64,000 nt of DNA from Gonocerus acuteangulatus. Taxonomy: Eukaryota; Arthropoda; Insecta; Hemiptera; Coreidae. The stretch lies in assembly GCA_946811695.1 (NCBI GenBank), contig OX328123.1, positions 17,264,213 through 17,328,212 on the forward strand. Reading direction: 5' to 3'. The notes under the pieces are model-generated. The model ran no database searches. It saw only the letters and a list, made by a program, of their open reading frames with translations, and was not told the DNA's origin. A program made the translations under genes and the position numbers. This document shows positions 20,351 through 31,325 of the stretch, piece by piece (positions within the stretch are counted from its first letter, which is position 1; the number at the start of each line of letters is the position of its first letter).

Positions 20351-20806
20351 TGTTGTAGTGCTTTCAGTAAAATTTCTCTTGAATCACTTACTTCTGTGAC
20401 ATAACTTATGGATCCACTAACAGAACGAAGAAGGGTTCAAACATTCAATTTTTCCCGTAAGTTCTTACTAATTGGTTATAAATTGATTGATAATGTCTAA
20501 CGATTTACTTTTTAATGTTCTTGATATGTAGATTAACTCGAACTCATTGATGACTTTACATCATTATATAATCATTTAATGCAGTTTATTTCCATTTCAT
20601 TTCAACAGTCACTGTCTAACTAAGGAGTGCTGGCTCTCTTTGATAAGAGCTATTTACTCGCACGCTGTGGTGCTGGCCTCTGCCGGGTGCTTCACGAATT
20701 AGGGCGCACCTACACTGGACTCGTTCCGATCTGATCCAATTGCCACCGACTGTTGGAAAAAATAATAAACACATGCATCTCAATGGAGGTACCTATATTG
20801 GAGGTG
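20351..20806 (+). repeat. Duplicated segment, left copy
   Basis: About 450 bp nearly identical to 23553-24005 (offset about 3.2 kb). It includes ggatccactaacagaacgaa, a (g)cagtttatttccattt block and cgcacgctgtggtgctggcc. A part of it (gcagtttatt...gagctat) also recurs at 23483-23552. The left copy is cut by the piggyBac end at 20807, with no TTAA. Confidence 0.85.
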
Positions 20807-21037
20807 CCCTGGAGTAGTCGCGCGGTTGACAGTTGTCACCCACCTGCCATTATTTAAAGGTCATTCCCTTTCCCTAACCCCCACCATTTCGTCCCCTTCA
20901 GTATCTTTCAAGAAGACCCCATTGTTGGAGTCTACAGTGTTGCCATTCTGTTTACCCTTGAACTTAGAGAGGTATTGCATTTCAAATTAGTTTGGTTGAC
21001 AAGTGTCCCCCACGCGACCTTTTAAGTTATTTTTCCG

Positions 21038-21176
21038 GTAAGTAATTTTTTCTTTAATAATTTGTTTTATGAGATAGATATTTCCCAATTTGTTATTTTT
21101 AATCTATTTTATGTTTTTTTTTTCCGTTCCAATAGAAATAATACCTAAACTATATTTTGTTTTTATTTTCACATAG
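21038..21176 (+). other. Predicted 5' UTR intron of piggyBac transposase
   Basis: The donor gtaagt at 21038 and a T-rich tract ending ttttcacatag at 21176 give a 139-bp intron. The ATG lies 4 bases downstream. Sequence inference only. Confidence 0.5.
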
Positions 21177-21179
21177 ATC

Positions 21180-22918
21180 ATGTCACAACATAATAAAAAA
21201 AGAAAACTTGAGTTCTCATCAGATCCCAAAATTTGGCAGCAGTGGCTCAGAGATTTATCTGATGAAGAGGAAGAATGCAATCCCGAAGAATCGGATTAAG
21301 GCGAGATAGACAATGTAAGTGAGAGTGATCATAATACTAATTCCGTGCAGTCAGCTGATGAAGATGACGATTTCGAGGATGAGTGTCAAAATGTATTTTA
21401 CCTCGGAAAAGATGGAAAAACGAAATGGGTGAAGAGTTTACCTAAAAAAAACAAAACGTTAAAACTCGCTCAGAGAATATTATAACACACCTCCCTGGCC
21501 CAAAAGGTCCAGCCTCGAAAATCAATTCTGAAGTCGAATTACTCGACCTTTTTTTAGACAGAAATGTTTATGGGATAATTGTGACTTCTACAAATATTTA
21601 CATTAATAATTTGAAATGTAGATATTCCCGAGATGCCAGGACAACAGACGAAGTTGAGATTCGAGCTTTATTTGGCCTTTTATACTTGATAGGGAGTTAC
21701 GGGATGTCCAGGACAAATATTCAAAAATTGTGGGGCAATTCCAAGGGAAACGGCTTGGAGTCATGTTATCTCTCAATGAGTAGGCAAAGATTTGCTTTTT
21801 TACTGAGATGTTTACGATTTGATAATATGCTTGATAGAGCTTCACGTAGAGAAATTGATAAATTTGCTCCAATCAGAGAGGTGTTTGAAATTGTAAATAA
21901 TAACTTCCCCAAATTCTTCATTCTCAGTGCATATATCACCATAGATGAGCAGTTATTAGCTTTCCGATGCAGATGCCCATTCAGGCAATAAATTCCAAAT
22001 AAACCAGCCAAATACGGCATCAAAACATTTGCACTAGTTGATGCTATAATGACATACACGTTCAACTTGGAAACATATGTTGGTGTTCAGCCGGAGGGTC
22101 CATACCGGCAGAGCAATTCTCGAATGGACGTTGTACTGAGATTGGTGGAATCGGTAAAAGGATCCCACAGGAATATAACTGGAGATAATTGGTTCAGCAG
22201 TATTCCGATGGCCAAAAAATTGTTAGAAACCAAAGGGCTCACATATGTTGGTACCCTCCGGAAAAACAAAACTGAAATCCCCAAGGAATTTCAGCCACAC
22301 AGACACCGTTCTGCATTCTCGTCAATGTTTGGTTTTCAACAAGACTGCACACTAGTTTCTTACTGTCCAAAAAAGAATAGGGCAGTTCTCCTAATCTCAA
22401 CATTACATCATGACAATTATATCGATGAGGAAACGGGTGAGTTGTCTAAGCCTGAAATTGTAACATTTTATAACCACACTAAAATTGGGGTTGATTTACT
22501 TGACCAACTAATAGCGAGTTACAATGTGCAAAGAAATACTCGTCGATGGCCAATGGTTGTGTTTTTCAATCTCCTAAATATTTCAGCGATCAATACACTT
22601 TGTATTTACAAATCAAATTCAAAAAATAAAGTGAGCAGAAGTATATTTTTACAAAATTTGGCTTGGGATATGATTAAACCACAAATTCAATATAGGTCTA
22701 GAATATTGCAACTACCCATTGAATTAAGACGCCGGGCATGTATACTTCTTGGTACTTCAATGCAAGAGCCAGCATCAACAAGAGGAAGAGAAGGTGCTAG
22801 AGGGCGTTGCCATGACTGTGGGCGACAAAGAGATAAAACCACAAGGAAATGGTGTGATAAATGTGAAAAGTGGATGTGCAATGATCATTTAAAAAGTGTT
22901 TGCCAAAATTGTTTTTAA
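21180..22918 (+). pseudogene. piggyBac (DDE_Tnp_1_7) transposase, inactivated
   Basis: Begins MSQHNKKRKLEFSSDPKIWQ with an acidic N-terminus. The core contains the first Asp in YITIDEQLLAFRCRCPF, the second in NITGDNWFSS, and the third in KIGVDLLDQLIASYNVQRNT followed by RRWPMVVFFNLLNISAINTL. A Cys/His-rich C-terminus (CHDCGRQRDKTTRKWCDKC onward) matches the piggyBac Cys-rich domain, needed in the family for DNA binding. Lesions: TAA at 21297-21299, a frameshift between about 21430 and 21477, and TAA at 21989-21991 between the first Asp and the next block. Full length would be about 575 residues, normal for the family. All three catalytic Asp are retained, so decay is recent. Confidence 0.93.
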
Positions 22919-23233
22919 CATATTTGTATTTTGTAATACATTTATGATATTCATAACAGTTAAAAATGTGTTTGATTTTATAATAGAATCTACTTACAGT
23001 AAATTTGTGACTTTCATTTTTACAATTATGTGACTTATTGCTTTTACAATATATTTTTCAAGTTATTTCATGATTGTTTTTATTTATAAACCTTTTCTAA
23101 CATTAAAGTAAGGCATAAAGATTAATAATTATTTAAGTAATTAAATTATAGGATACCAAAAACAAAATCATTAAGTGGGTGACACTCGCGACCATTCATG
23201 TAACTGTCAACCACGCGACTACTCCAGGGTTAA

Positions 23234-23552
23234 AATTGAAAGTTCAGTTCGAATTAAATGACATATGTATAATCCATGTACTGTACAGCATTTACAAAAA
23301 ATGTAAAACGCAAACCGTTACCCAAGAGATAAACGCAGATCTTCTAACGCAGCGAGCTGAAACGGCTTTAAGAAGTTATGTTTCGCCATTTAAACGTACG
23401 GCCCGTTTTATCGAATTTTCCTCTGACCACAGTCACAGTTGTGAACTACGTCTGGCTCATCATGACTTCTGTCATGTAATGCAGTTTATTTCCATTTAAT
23501 TTCAACAGTCACTGTCTAACTAAGGAGTGCTGGCTCTCTTTGATAAGAGCTA
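23234..23552. other. Right flank of piggyBac; no gene
   Basis: A 106-codon frame (23179-23499) spans the transposon boundary and is not credible. The last 70 bp repeat a block found at 20582 and 23783. Confidence 0.45.
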
Positions 23553-24005
23553 TGTTGTAGTGCTTTCAGTAAAATTTCTCTTGAATCACTTACTTCTGTG
23601 ACATAACTTATGGATCCACTAACAGAACGAAGAAGGGTTCAAACATTCAATTTTTCCCGTAAGTTCTTACTAATTGGTTATAAATTGATTGATAATGTCT
23701 AACGATTTACTTTTTAATGTTCTTGATATGTAGATTAACTCGAACTCATTGATGACTTTACATCATTATATAATCATGTAATGCAGTTTATTTCCATTTC
23801 ATTTCAACAGTCACTGTCTAACTAAGGAGTGCTGGCTCTCTTTGATAAGAGCTATTTACTCGCACGCTGTGGTGCTGGCCTCTGCCGGGTGCTTCACGAA
23901 TTAGGGCGCACCTACAATGGACCCGTTCCGATCCAATCCAACAGCCACCGACTGTCGGAAGAAAAATAAACACATGCATCTCAATGGAGGTACCTCTATT
24001 GGTCC
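23553..24005 (+). repeat. Duplicated segment, right copy
   Basis: Counterpart of 20351-20806. The block gcagtttatttcc...gagctat occurs both just before (23483) and within (23783) this copy, giving a local direct repeat of 300 bp. Confidence 0.85.
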
Positions 24006-24592
24006 CGACCCGATCCAATCCAACGGCCACCGATTCTTGGCCATTCAAACTTGTTTGTCTCTAGACCCATTTTGGACCGACGAAGCAAAATGGCGCCAAC
24101 CCACGTATTGTGTTTCAAAAAGGTCTACAGGTTCTAAATCTTAACCGATTTTTTTATATCAAAGGAAATAAAACTTAGAACAACTTTATCAATTCACATT
24201 TTTGTTTTTACTTTCCCTTGTTTATTAAATTGCGTGGAAAGAGGTTTATAACATCCAACGTCTATAACCTTCCAACGTTTATAACCTTCTAATGTTTGAT
24301 ACCTTCCAATGCTTATAACCTTCTAGTTACCTTTCTTATAAATAATTTTAAAAAATGAATACCAATACTTATCTTACCTCCAACATTCAACTTAATCAAA
24401 GGTTTCTATGCTTATTAGATGGCATTTCTCAAATTAAGACTTATCATTATCACTTTACTACGAGATAATTACTGACGAGCTGTGACTAAATCGGATCAGA
24501 TCGGGTCGAGACCAATGTAGGTACTCACGTCGGCCGCTGTCGATCAAACGAAATCGGATCGGATCGGGAGAAATACGGGTCCGATTTAGGTA
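23904..24592. mobile_element. MITE-like element with compound terminal inverted repeats
   Basis: The left end has two tandem related blocks: cacctacaatggacccg then acctctattggtcccgaccc with gatccaatccaac. The right end (about 24490-24592) has two inverse blocks: gggtcgagaccaatgtaggt and cgggtccgatttaggtac. Each arm is thus two copies of a 80-90-bp module. The 460-bp interior is AT-rich with a short repeated motif (cttccaa.gtttataacctt). No coding potential. A truncated left arm also occurs at 20704-20806. Confidence 0.55.
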
Positions 24593-24598
24593 CTTGAC

Positions 24599-24952
24599 AG
24601 ATATATAAAATCTGTGATGTATGCAGCGTTATTTGTGGAATTCTCGATTTCGTAGAAGGTAGAAAAATAATGTCTCTCCACTGTTTTTCAAAGTATTTAT
24701 TAGCAAAAGCTTTTCGGGAACATGGTTCTCATCGTCAGTGCATCTATTACTCCACCGGTAGTACTGCTAACAGCCTCTCCGAACAGGTGTGAGGTACCTC
24801 ACACCTGTTCGGAGAGGCTGTTAGCAGTACTACCGGTGGAGTAATAGATGCACTGACGATGAGAACCATGTTCTCGAAAAGCTTTTGCTAATAAATACTT
24901 TGAAAAACAGTGGAGAGACATTATTTTTCTACCTTCTACGAGATATATAAAA
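24599..24952. mobile_element. Palindromic retroelement-like insert with 12-bp flanking repeat
   Basis: Bases 24651-24940 form a 290-bp almost perfect palindrome centred on ggtacc (24795/24796), with 145-bp arms. The unit 24611-24940 is bracketed by agatatataaaa at 24599-24610 and 24941-24952, a 12-bp direct repeat consistent with a TSD. Each arm carries a hammerhead-like core. No coding sequence. Confidence 0.75.
24853..24892 (+). ncRNA. Hammerhead-like ribozyme motif, right palindrome arm
   Basis: Core CTGACGA (CUGANGA form), an extra T, then stem II GAGAAC/GTTCTC with loop CAT, then GAAA, then AGC-TTTT-GCT as a 3-bp stem III and a TA cleavage position. Stem I pairing is weak. The same motif lies inverted in the left arm (24699-24738) with one stem-II mismatch. 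Penelope-like element terminal repeats are known to carry such minimal hammerheads. Confidence 0.5.
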
Positions 24953-25069
24953 ATTCACACCGTTTGACTGATTTTGACGTAGCTTGGTACACAAGGTAGA
25001 TTTTGATTTGGGGAGTGTCATAGGCTGAAATTAGGTGTAGCATGGCACGCCCGGGGAACAGCTAGTGTG
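24953..25069 (+). mobile_element. Helitron-like 3'-end fragment
   Basis: aattcacaccgtttgactga starts a body shared with 20155-20200. It ends ggcacgcccggggaacagctagt and then (TA)n. The agctagt end also occurs at 61265-61271 after a Helitron Rep remnant, and a gttagt variant at 53721-53726. Confidence 0.45.
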
Positions 25070-25082
25070 TATATATATATAT

Positions 25083-25631
25083 AAAACAATAAAAAAATTA
25101 CTTCCACGAAAATAAATAAAAAATTCCTAAAACAGTAAATAAATAAAATACACATTTATTTTGAATTTATTAATTACAGTAACTATTACTGGGTCCAGGA
25201 GGTGGCCATTAATGAGCCCCAACCATAAATTAACCTGAAAAATTATAATTTTTACCTAGATAACGCATTTGAACACATTTTTACAGGACAATCTATATCT
25301 TATTTACTATTAGGAATGGGATATTTAATTACCACAATAATCACATGGGTTCACGAGAATCCCAGGGCGGTTCACAATCGTGGCCATCAATTCAAGGTTA
25401 AGCATTGTTTTTTTAATTATAAATACCTGTAAAAATGTGTTCAAATGTGTTAACTATGTAAAAATAATTATTTTTCAGGTTAATGTGTGGTTTTGGTTCA
25501 TTAATGGCCACCTCCTAGACCCAGTATTAGTTACTGTAATTAATAAATTCAAAATAAATGTGTACTTTTATTTATTTACTGTTTTAGAACTTTTTTATTT
25601 TTGGGAAAGTAATTTTTATTATTGTTTTAAA
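25083..25631. mobile_element. MITE with terminal inverted repeats of about 190 bp
   Basis: The left arm (25083-25290) and right arm (25415-25631) are inverted copies: taaaacaataa...aaattactt, aacagtaaataaataaaa, gaatttattaattacagtaa and ggaggtggccattaatga occur in both. The central 120 bp is unique. The 84-codon frame across the right arm is not a gene. TSD unclear in the TA-rich flank. Confidence 0.8.
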
Positions 25632-26216
25632 TAAATATTTACTTAATATTTAAGTAAATAATTATAAAAATAACCATTTCTTTTGAGATTTTTAAATAAA
25701 CTGAGGGGAAAAAAATTAATTTTCTTTTCACAGATCCATATTTTTTTATAAACTTTTGTTCCTAAATCGTTCACTTGCTTCAATAACACAGGGTTGTTAT
25801 ACATGAATGGAAAGCTGGTTAAATGGAGAAGTTTTTCTGAAACCCGGAAATCTCAGATCCTGCCCATTGAGGAGTAACGCTGGTACGAAATATCAAGAAA
25901 AAGTCATGAAATTTAGAATAGCTTTCTTTTGGTAAGATAGACATACTTAAATTCATTCATTTTTATGTTTGCTCCCAACTAGTTTTATAGTCAATTTACT
26001 CAGCTTTCGATAGGTCTCACTTTCTTTCTAGTACAACCACTTGGGACGGAACTACAATGATTATTCTTCTAAAAACCACGTTTGTCTCGAAAAAACAATA
26101 AAATGACGTTTTCTCCCTTATGGGCGAGAATTCGGAAAATCGTCATAGAACATTTTTTGTTCTCCTAAGGTTCCTCTATCACCTCCCACAATATGACTAG
26201 ACATTTACGGGACACC

Positions 26217-26218
<2 letters not shown>
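25632..26218. other. No gene; ends in gggacaccctgta motif
   Basis: AT-rich sequence. The end catttacgggacaccctgta just before (TA)n resembles a short DNA-transposon terminus also present at 58566-58577 (gggacacccta). No second end identified. Confidence 0.35.
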
Positions 26219-26265
<47 letters not shown>

Positions 26266-26480
26266 ATGTCGACTATGACTATAACATTACGGTCGGTAAA
26301 GGTAACTTAGTAATTGGGGACGGAAATAACTCCCCCCATTTTGCTAGTTTACAAACTGATTCAATCATTTGCTGGGGGGGGGATGCCATACAGCTAGTTT
26401 CGTGGCGAAAAATCAAAAACACTGGCAGGTATCCTGTTAACAGACATATACGTATATCGGTTGACAAAGGTCCTTTTCAA
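26219..26480 (-). mobile_element. Diverged family B fragment with (TA)n
   Basis: (TA)n at 26219-26261. On the minus strand, gtctgttaacaggatacctg and a ttttcgccacgaaac block correspond to family B body (gtctgttaacacgatagcgg, tttcgtcacgaaac at 16423-16470). Confidence 0.5.
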
Positions 26481-26894
26481 TATCTAGTAAGCAGGATCTA
26501 TAAGGCTTTGCAGTACAACCTCAACAGCTAATACATGTATTTAGAAAGGCCTAATATAAACTATTTTAGAAGTAATACTACCATTTTCTTTTTCAAGGGC
26601 CTTAATGCTTACTTAATTAATGAAAAATTAAACCTAAGAGTGTTAATGTGGTGAAACAGTTTTTAAATGTGCCAACAATTCGAATTTTCAACTAAAGTCC
26701 CGATACATATCAAAATTACAAACCATTTTTTTTGTCATTATTTAAAAAAAAATTAAAAATGGAAAAAAAATTATTAACATTTCAGTACATTAAACATTGA
26801 ATTAGATTTTCCCAAAATTATATTTTTTAAATCAGGTGATGCGCTAGTGCCTTCAATTTTCACCCGATCATCTGATTTCTAATAATATCAAGAA

Positions 26895-27290
26895 AAATCA
26901 AAGAAGGCTTACATTATTGACCCAACGATAAGGTATGAGACGAACGATCCCCTGCAGGCAGAAGGATTCAATAAAGAAAAAACGGCCATATACTCCAAGT
27001 GCATCGAATTCTACCAAGAAAAGTTTTAGGACACATTCGGAAGACGGAAATATCACTAAGGCCTATGGTTCGGCACGAGAGGTACGATGCCAAGATTAAC
27101 CTGTGACTTCCTAGAAGAACTAGGCGTGAAACCTAACAAATTCAGTATCCTTGCGGAATCAATCTTGATAGATTCCTTGGGGGATACTCAACTACCACAT
27201 ATATGGGAGCTGAACAGCTGCTTATCAATCTTTCCAAATTCATTTCACAAAATTTACGTCCAGACCTACAAAAGTACAACAAAATAAAAA
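26895..27290 (+). pseudogene. Non-LTR retrotransposon ORF2 C-terminal remnant
   Basis: Reads KAYIIDPTIRYETNDPLQAE, then NKEKTAIYSKCIEFYQEKF, a stop, GLWFGTRGTMPRLTCDFLEE and a Leu-rich end to 27287. 'DPTIR.E....Q...VN.EK..IY...I..Y..KY' followed by 'GL.FGARGTI' is a C-terminal domain seen downstream of reverse transcriptase in some arthropod non-LTR elements annotated as R2-type or RTE-like. One frameshift and stops. No polymerase core remains. The assignment rests on remembered pattern, so moderate confidence. Confidence 0.5.
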
Positions 27291-27773
27291 TATAAACAAT
27301 CGTTCAAAAATTCTTTTTTTATTAAATTCATCGTCAAAATGTATTTTATCTGCATTAATTTTAAACAAAATAAACATCCTTTTAACAAATTAAACTGAAT
27401 TTTCGAAAGATTGATAAGTACGCTGTATGTTTAGCAACCCAATATATATGGGCAGCCAACTTTGTTTTGAATAAAGAATTTCTCTTCTCTTAGTAAAGAA
27501 CGTATGATTTTTTCGGTTCATTGAATTATAACGATTTTGTGGCTAGTTTTTGGCGTTTTTTTAAAATGTAAAATGGAGAATATTCGAATGAATTAATATT
27601 TTTTAATACTCTTTCGAACTTTACTGGATTTTACCTTCAATAATTTCAATTTTTTCCATGGATTAAAAAGTGCCTCTCCCAGATTGTCGCACAAGAAGAA
27701 TAGTGTGCCACTATTTTGTTTTTGAAGAATTACAGCTTATTTCTGTTGGATACTTCAACATCATATATAATAT
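27291..27773. repeat. Dispersed repeat D, copy 1, in otherwise featureless sequence
   Basis: 27480-27740 resembles 61800-62060: ...ttgaattataacgattttgtggct vs ttgaattaaaacgattttatgact, then tttactggattttacctt vs tttactagattttatt, then ttaaaaagtgcctctcccag vs ttaaaaactgccgcctccag. Non-coding. Confidence 0.5.
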
Positions 27774-28961
27774 TCCGACTCGCAGGAACTGCGTCATCTT
27801 AGCGCGGTTACATCTCGAAGAAATGGAATAGATTAGCATCACAAATCACAGGAAACTGACAGTAGTCAACATACACAGAAACGGGTAATTCTTAATCTGT
27901 ATAAGTCAATACAATTATGTACTGAAAGCGTACTTACTCTTTGACTACTGCTGAAAAGGCTCTTTTCTAAACAACGAAAAATTCCTTGTCATTTTAAGTA
28001 TCTTGTTTTACTAGCAAATTCGCTTTACTGTTATAATCAACTGTAAATATGTGTTTATGGCGAATTAAATTTCATTCTGTCCTGGGTTAAATCATTCTAT
28101 AAAATAAGAAATAACGATAATTTCAGTTTGAAGCTATGAGAAAGGTTATATAGATGGAGAATTCAAAACAAACTAGGTCATCACAATTAGCCACTGCTTC
28201 ATGATTACCACAGCCACTCCAAACTTATTATCAATACCTTTCACCGTTTCTTAGCTTATTTTACTACAATACTAATTTTACTGATAAATGCAATTTAAAA
28301 CTAGAAACAACCAATTAAAAAGTGAGATAAAGAAAGAGAAAACCCATTTTAAAACAACAAAACAAAAACTTTTTAAATTTTAAGCGCTTATATCTCTCAT
28401 TGACGTTGCTCCATCGAATATTGCTTCAGAACCTTTTTTGTAGAGAATTTAGTAAGCATTCGAACGGTCACTTCCCACTTACCACGATTTCCCAACCGTT
28501 ATCGAGATATTTACGAAAAATGTATGGAGATCCGAAAACTTTTCATGTCTATTAATAAAATAATTTTTTTCGCATACTTCCTTATATCCAAATATAACCA
28601 AAATTTAAACATCTTAGTTGGGACTAATTTCCAAGATGTAGAAAATATTTCAATTGAATCCCGCGATTCTAAGTACTCACAAAAAAATAGTGACTTACAA
28701 AACCATTGATACCACTTATCTCAGAAATGGCTAAAGATATTGCCTTCAAAATGGTTTCATTCGTTTTTTTATGCAAGCATATGAACTCAAAAACGTAACC
28801 GTTACGATTTTTTTTGCGCGAATTTCGCCCCAAACACTATCTTCTAGTGGGCGGATTCTGCTGGTTAACGAACTAGACCTTTCAAATTAGACGACAGATT
28901 TATGTACCAAATTTCGTCAAAATCGGACCATTTTTGAGCTTGCTAGAGAGCGAACAGACAA

Positions 28962-29024
<63 letters not shown>

Positions 29025-29158
29025 AATTTTAGCCACCTATATTTTCGTGATCTATAGGGTCTGAAACGTGAACGTTTTTAGTCGGCACATCCGGATTGCG
29101 TCATGAGGTCAACCTCAAAAGCGGGTTCTCCCTATGGAGATAGGGAGTAACCGCGCTA
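27774..29158 (-). mobile_element. Family A rolling-circle-like repeat, copy 3 (uninterrupted)
   Basis: The tail tccgactcgcaggaactgcg starts at 27774 and the head ends ggagtaaccgcgctaa at about 29158. (TA)n lies at about 28966-29020. It has no internal insertion and therefore supplies the empty sites for insertions in copies 2 and 4: the LINE tail, element B2, and the fold-back element (ccctatggaga at 29131-29141). Confidence 0.85.
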
Positions 29159-29671
29159 AAACTATAAAAAATATAACACAAGGAATTGAAAAATACTCAT
29201 TTATGTGTTATTATGAATTGGAGAAATTCACTTTAATTTTGATCGCACAAGGTATATTAACCCTTGAACATTGCCCGCAAAACAAACTGGTATTGCTGGT
29301 CTATCTACCCATTTATTTCTCACGGCGCACACTGGGCAAAAGTCCACTTTTAGGGCGACAAAATTTTTTTTTTTGTGCTTTTCAATATTTTTGAAGTCAC
29401 TGAGATAGGGAAAAATATTTCAAAAAATCGTTGTTCCATAGTTTTTAGTATATCCAACAAACAAATGTTGTAGACACACAAATTCTTTGACATAATAGAT
29501 AAAAATTGGGAAAACATTTTTTAAATCTTTGGAACATTTAAGTACTAACTCTTTGCAGCTATTATTTGCATAAACATAATACATATATTCATAAAAAATA
29601 ATACATAGGCTATAAGTCGAAAATAAATAACAAAATTATACTAGCAACTTAAATAAGAAAGTAATTGTACT

Positions 29672-29683
<12 letters not shown>
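29159..29683. other. No gene recognised
   Basis: Contains attaacccttgaacattgcc at 29257 (piggyBac-end-like), but no partner end. AT-rich. Confidence 0.35.
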
Positions 29684-29706
<23 letters not shown>

Positions 29707-29871
29707 ATAACAAATATATACAATTATATTACGCACTAAAAACAAATTATCCATCAATCATCGTCTGTTTCAATACTGCTACATCCTTCAGCAATTTCTT
29801 CAGGTAAGTAAGTATCGTCAGCCTCATTTTCTAATGACAGTTCTTGAAATTGATCATATGGTTAACTACAC
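29684..29871 (-). pseudogene. Possible retrocopy 3' end with A-tail
   Basis: On the minus strand a frame reads FQELSLENEADDTYLPEEIA, then EGCSSIETDDD and TGA. About 60 bases follow and then a run of about 25 A (T-run at 29679-29702 on the + strand). An acidic C-terminus followed by a short UTR and A-tail suggests a 3' fragment of a reverse-transcribed mRNA or element ORF. Family unknown. Confidence 0.35.
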
Positions 29872-30165
29872 TTCAATAGGCTAATTACATATATACCGGT
29901 AACATGAAATTTAAATAATCACGTTTAGTTTCTGTTCAAAAATAGAAAAAGTAATTACAAGAACAAAACTGCAATAAACACTGGGAACAATGTTCCCTTT
30001 CTTACAGACCGATTAATAATCTCTTCCGTCACCCGTTGATGATCCAAGAAAGTAAATATTTACATTTTACCTTCTTTCTACTAATACTAGATAATATTTA
30101 GTGGGTGATTTGTAAAATATATTTTTGAATTTTCTCCACCTAAAAGGTGGTTTTCGCGCACTGTA
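29872..30165. other. No recognisable feature
   Basis: AT-rich sequence between the possible retrocopy and the truncated 3' end of the Gypsy element. Confidence 0.4.
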
Positions 30166-31020
30166 CTACGGCTCCCGGATCTCCCCTGCTTCATCCTGGA
30201 CGGTCCTCTCTAATTTAAATGTGCCAAACAAAATTTCGAAGGGTGTGAAGCCCGTGGCAGAGTGTACGGAGTGGTTATAGGCCGTGACTGCTACTGCCAT
30301 GGCTTCTTCTGCAACCAGACCTCGCTCTGCGTAAAGAATACGGAGGTGTTCCCCCAGTGTGTTGTGTATGCACTCGACGTTGCCGTGGCTCAGTGGATGT
30401 CCGGGAGTTGTGATGTGCAGGTGCGTGCACCACCTTTGCAGTAGGTTTTTGACTTCCGAGTTCTTAAACTTTCGCCCTCCGTCGCGATATATTCCGGTGT
30501 TCCATAGCTTTGGCTCCACGTGTGCAACGCGGATTTTGCTTTGATGGGGACCGCCATTAGCACTTTGCTAAAATCGTCCGACATGGTGACCCACGACGTG
30601 CCTTTCCAGGTGAACACGTCCGCCTGTACGACCAAGAGGGGTGTAGGCGTTTCGGCTTGAGCCGTTCGTGGTGGGTTCCGGTCATACTTGGTCCTGTTGC
30701 AGATTTCGCAACAGGACCAACTTGATGACATCACGAACTGTTTGAGCCATATTCTTCCAGTAATATTTTCTCCTCAGGGCTGCAAGAGTTTCCGCTGTGC
30801 CTCTATGGTTTGTTTTGCCTCGACAGAGGGCAGTGGTGACATCCAATTGGATTTGTGGGTCTGCAATCACTTCTCCTAACAGCGTACACCTGTTAAACGT
30901 CCGGTCCAGACCGACCCGTTCCCGACATACAGATATGTCGTTTGCCCCGGTACTGATGCGTCTTCCAATAGTCGGCAGATGATATCGTCTCAAACTGACA
31001 GGGGTGCTCGGATAGTACAT
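30166..31020 (-). pseudogene. Gypsy integrase, truncated and frameshifted
   Basis: The HHCC zinc-binding region is visible as NHRGTAETLAALRRKYYWKN followed by CEICNRTKYDRNP in a shifted frame near 30700. The catalytic core has VVQADVFTWKGTSWVTMSDD, then in another frame YRDGGRKFKNSEVKNLLQ and PLSHGNVECIHNTLGEHLRI, so the D,D and E positions can be assigned. At least two frame changes (about 30690-30730 and 30470-30520) break it, and the sequence ends at ILFGTFKLERTVQDEAGEIR. Confidence 0.85.
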
Positions 31021-31325
31021 CTTAGGCTTGACCGCGTGCGCCGCCCATACGTAATCTGAGGCGTTCCAGACGTGGATGATTTCCAGATGATGTATCTGCG
31101 TTTGCTAACGACGATGTCACCAATTTCTTGGAGGGTACGCTCCCCTTCGTCAGCGGTAGCTGTTGCGCCGCTGCCGTCGTGGCTTTCTCGTTCTTCGTCG
31201 GGGTTCTAGTCTTGGAAGAATTGTTGCAACGATTGTTCGCGGTCCTCGCTTGTCACGTTCCATACGTTCACCTGTTGAATTCGTGATAACCAGTCCGCTA
31301 CGACGTTGTCACTGCCTGGGGTGTA

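Larger units (their letters stand above)
20807..23229 (+). mobile_element. piggyBac element with terminal inverted repeats
   Basis: The left end ccctggagtagtcgcgcggt (20807) is the inverse of the right end ...gcgactactccaggg (to 23229). Inner blocks gttgacagtt and gtcacccac are also inverted, as piggyBac subterminal repeats are. TTAA follows on the right (23230-23233), but the left flank reads ggtg, so the left flank has mutated or been exchanged. The right flank (23234 onward) does not continue the left flank either. It carries a decayed transposase with a 5' UTR intron. Confidence 0.85.

Noticed and set aside
23179..23499. 106-codon frame right of piggyBac
   Set aside because: It begins inside the transposon end and crosses the TTAA into unrelated flank; no family resemblance.
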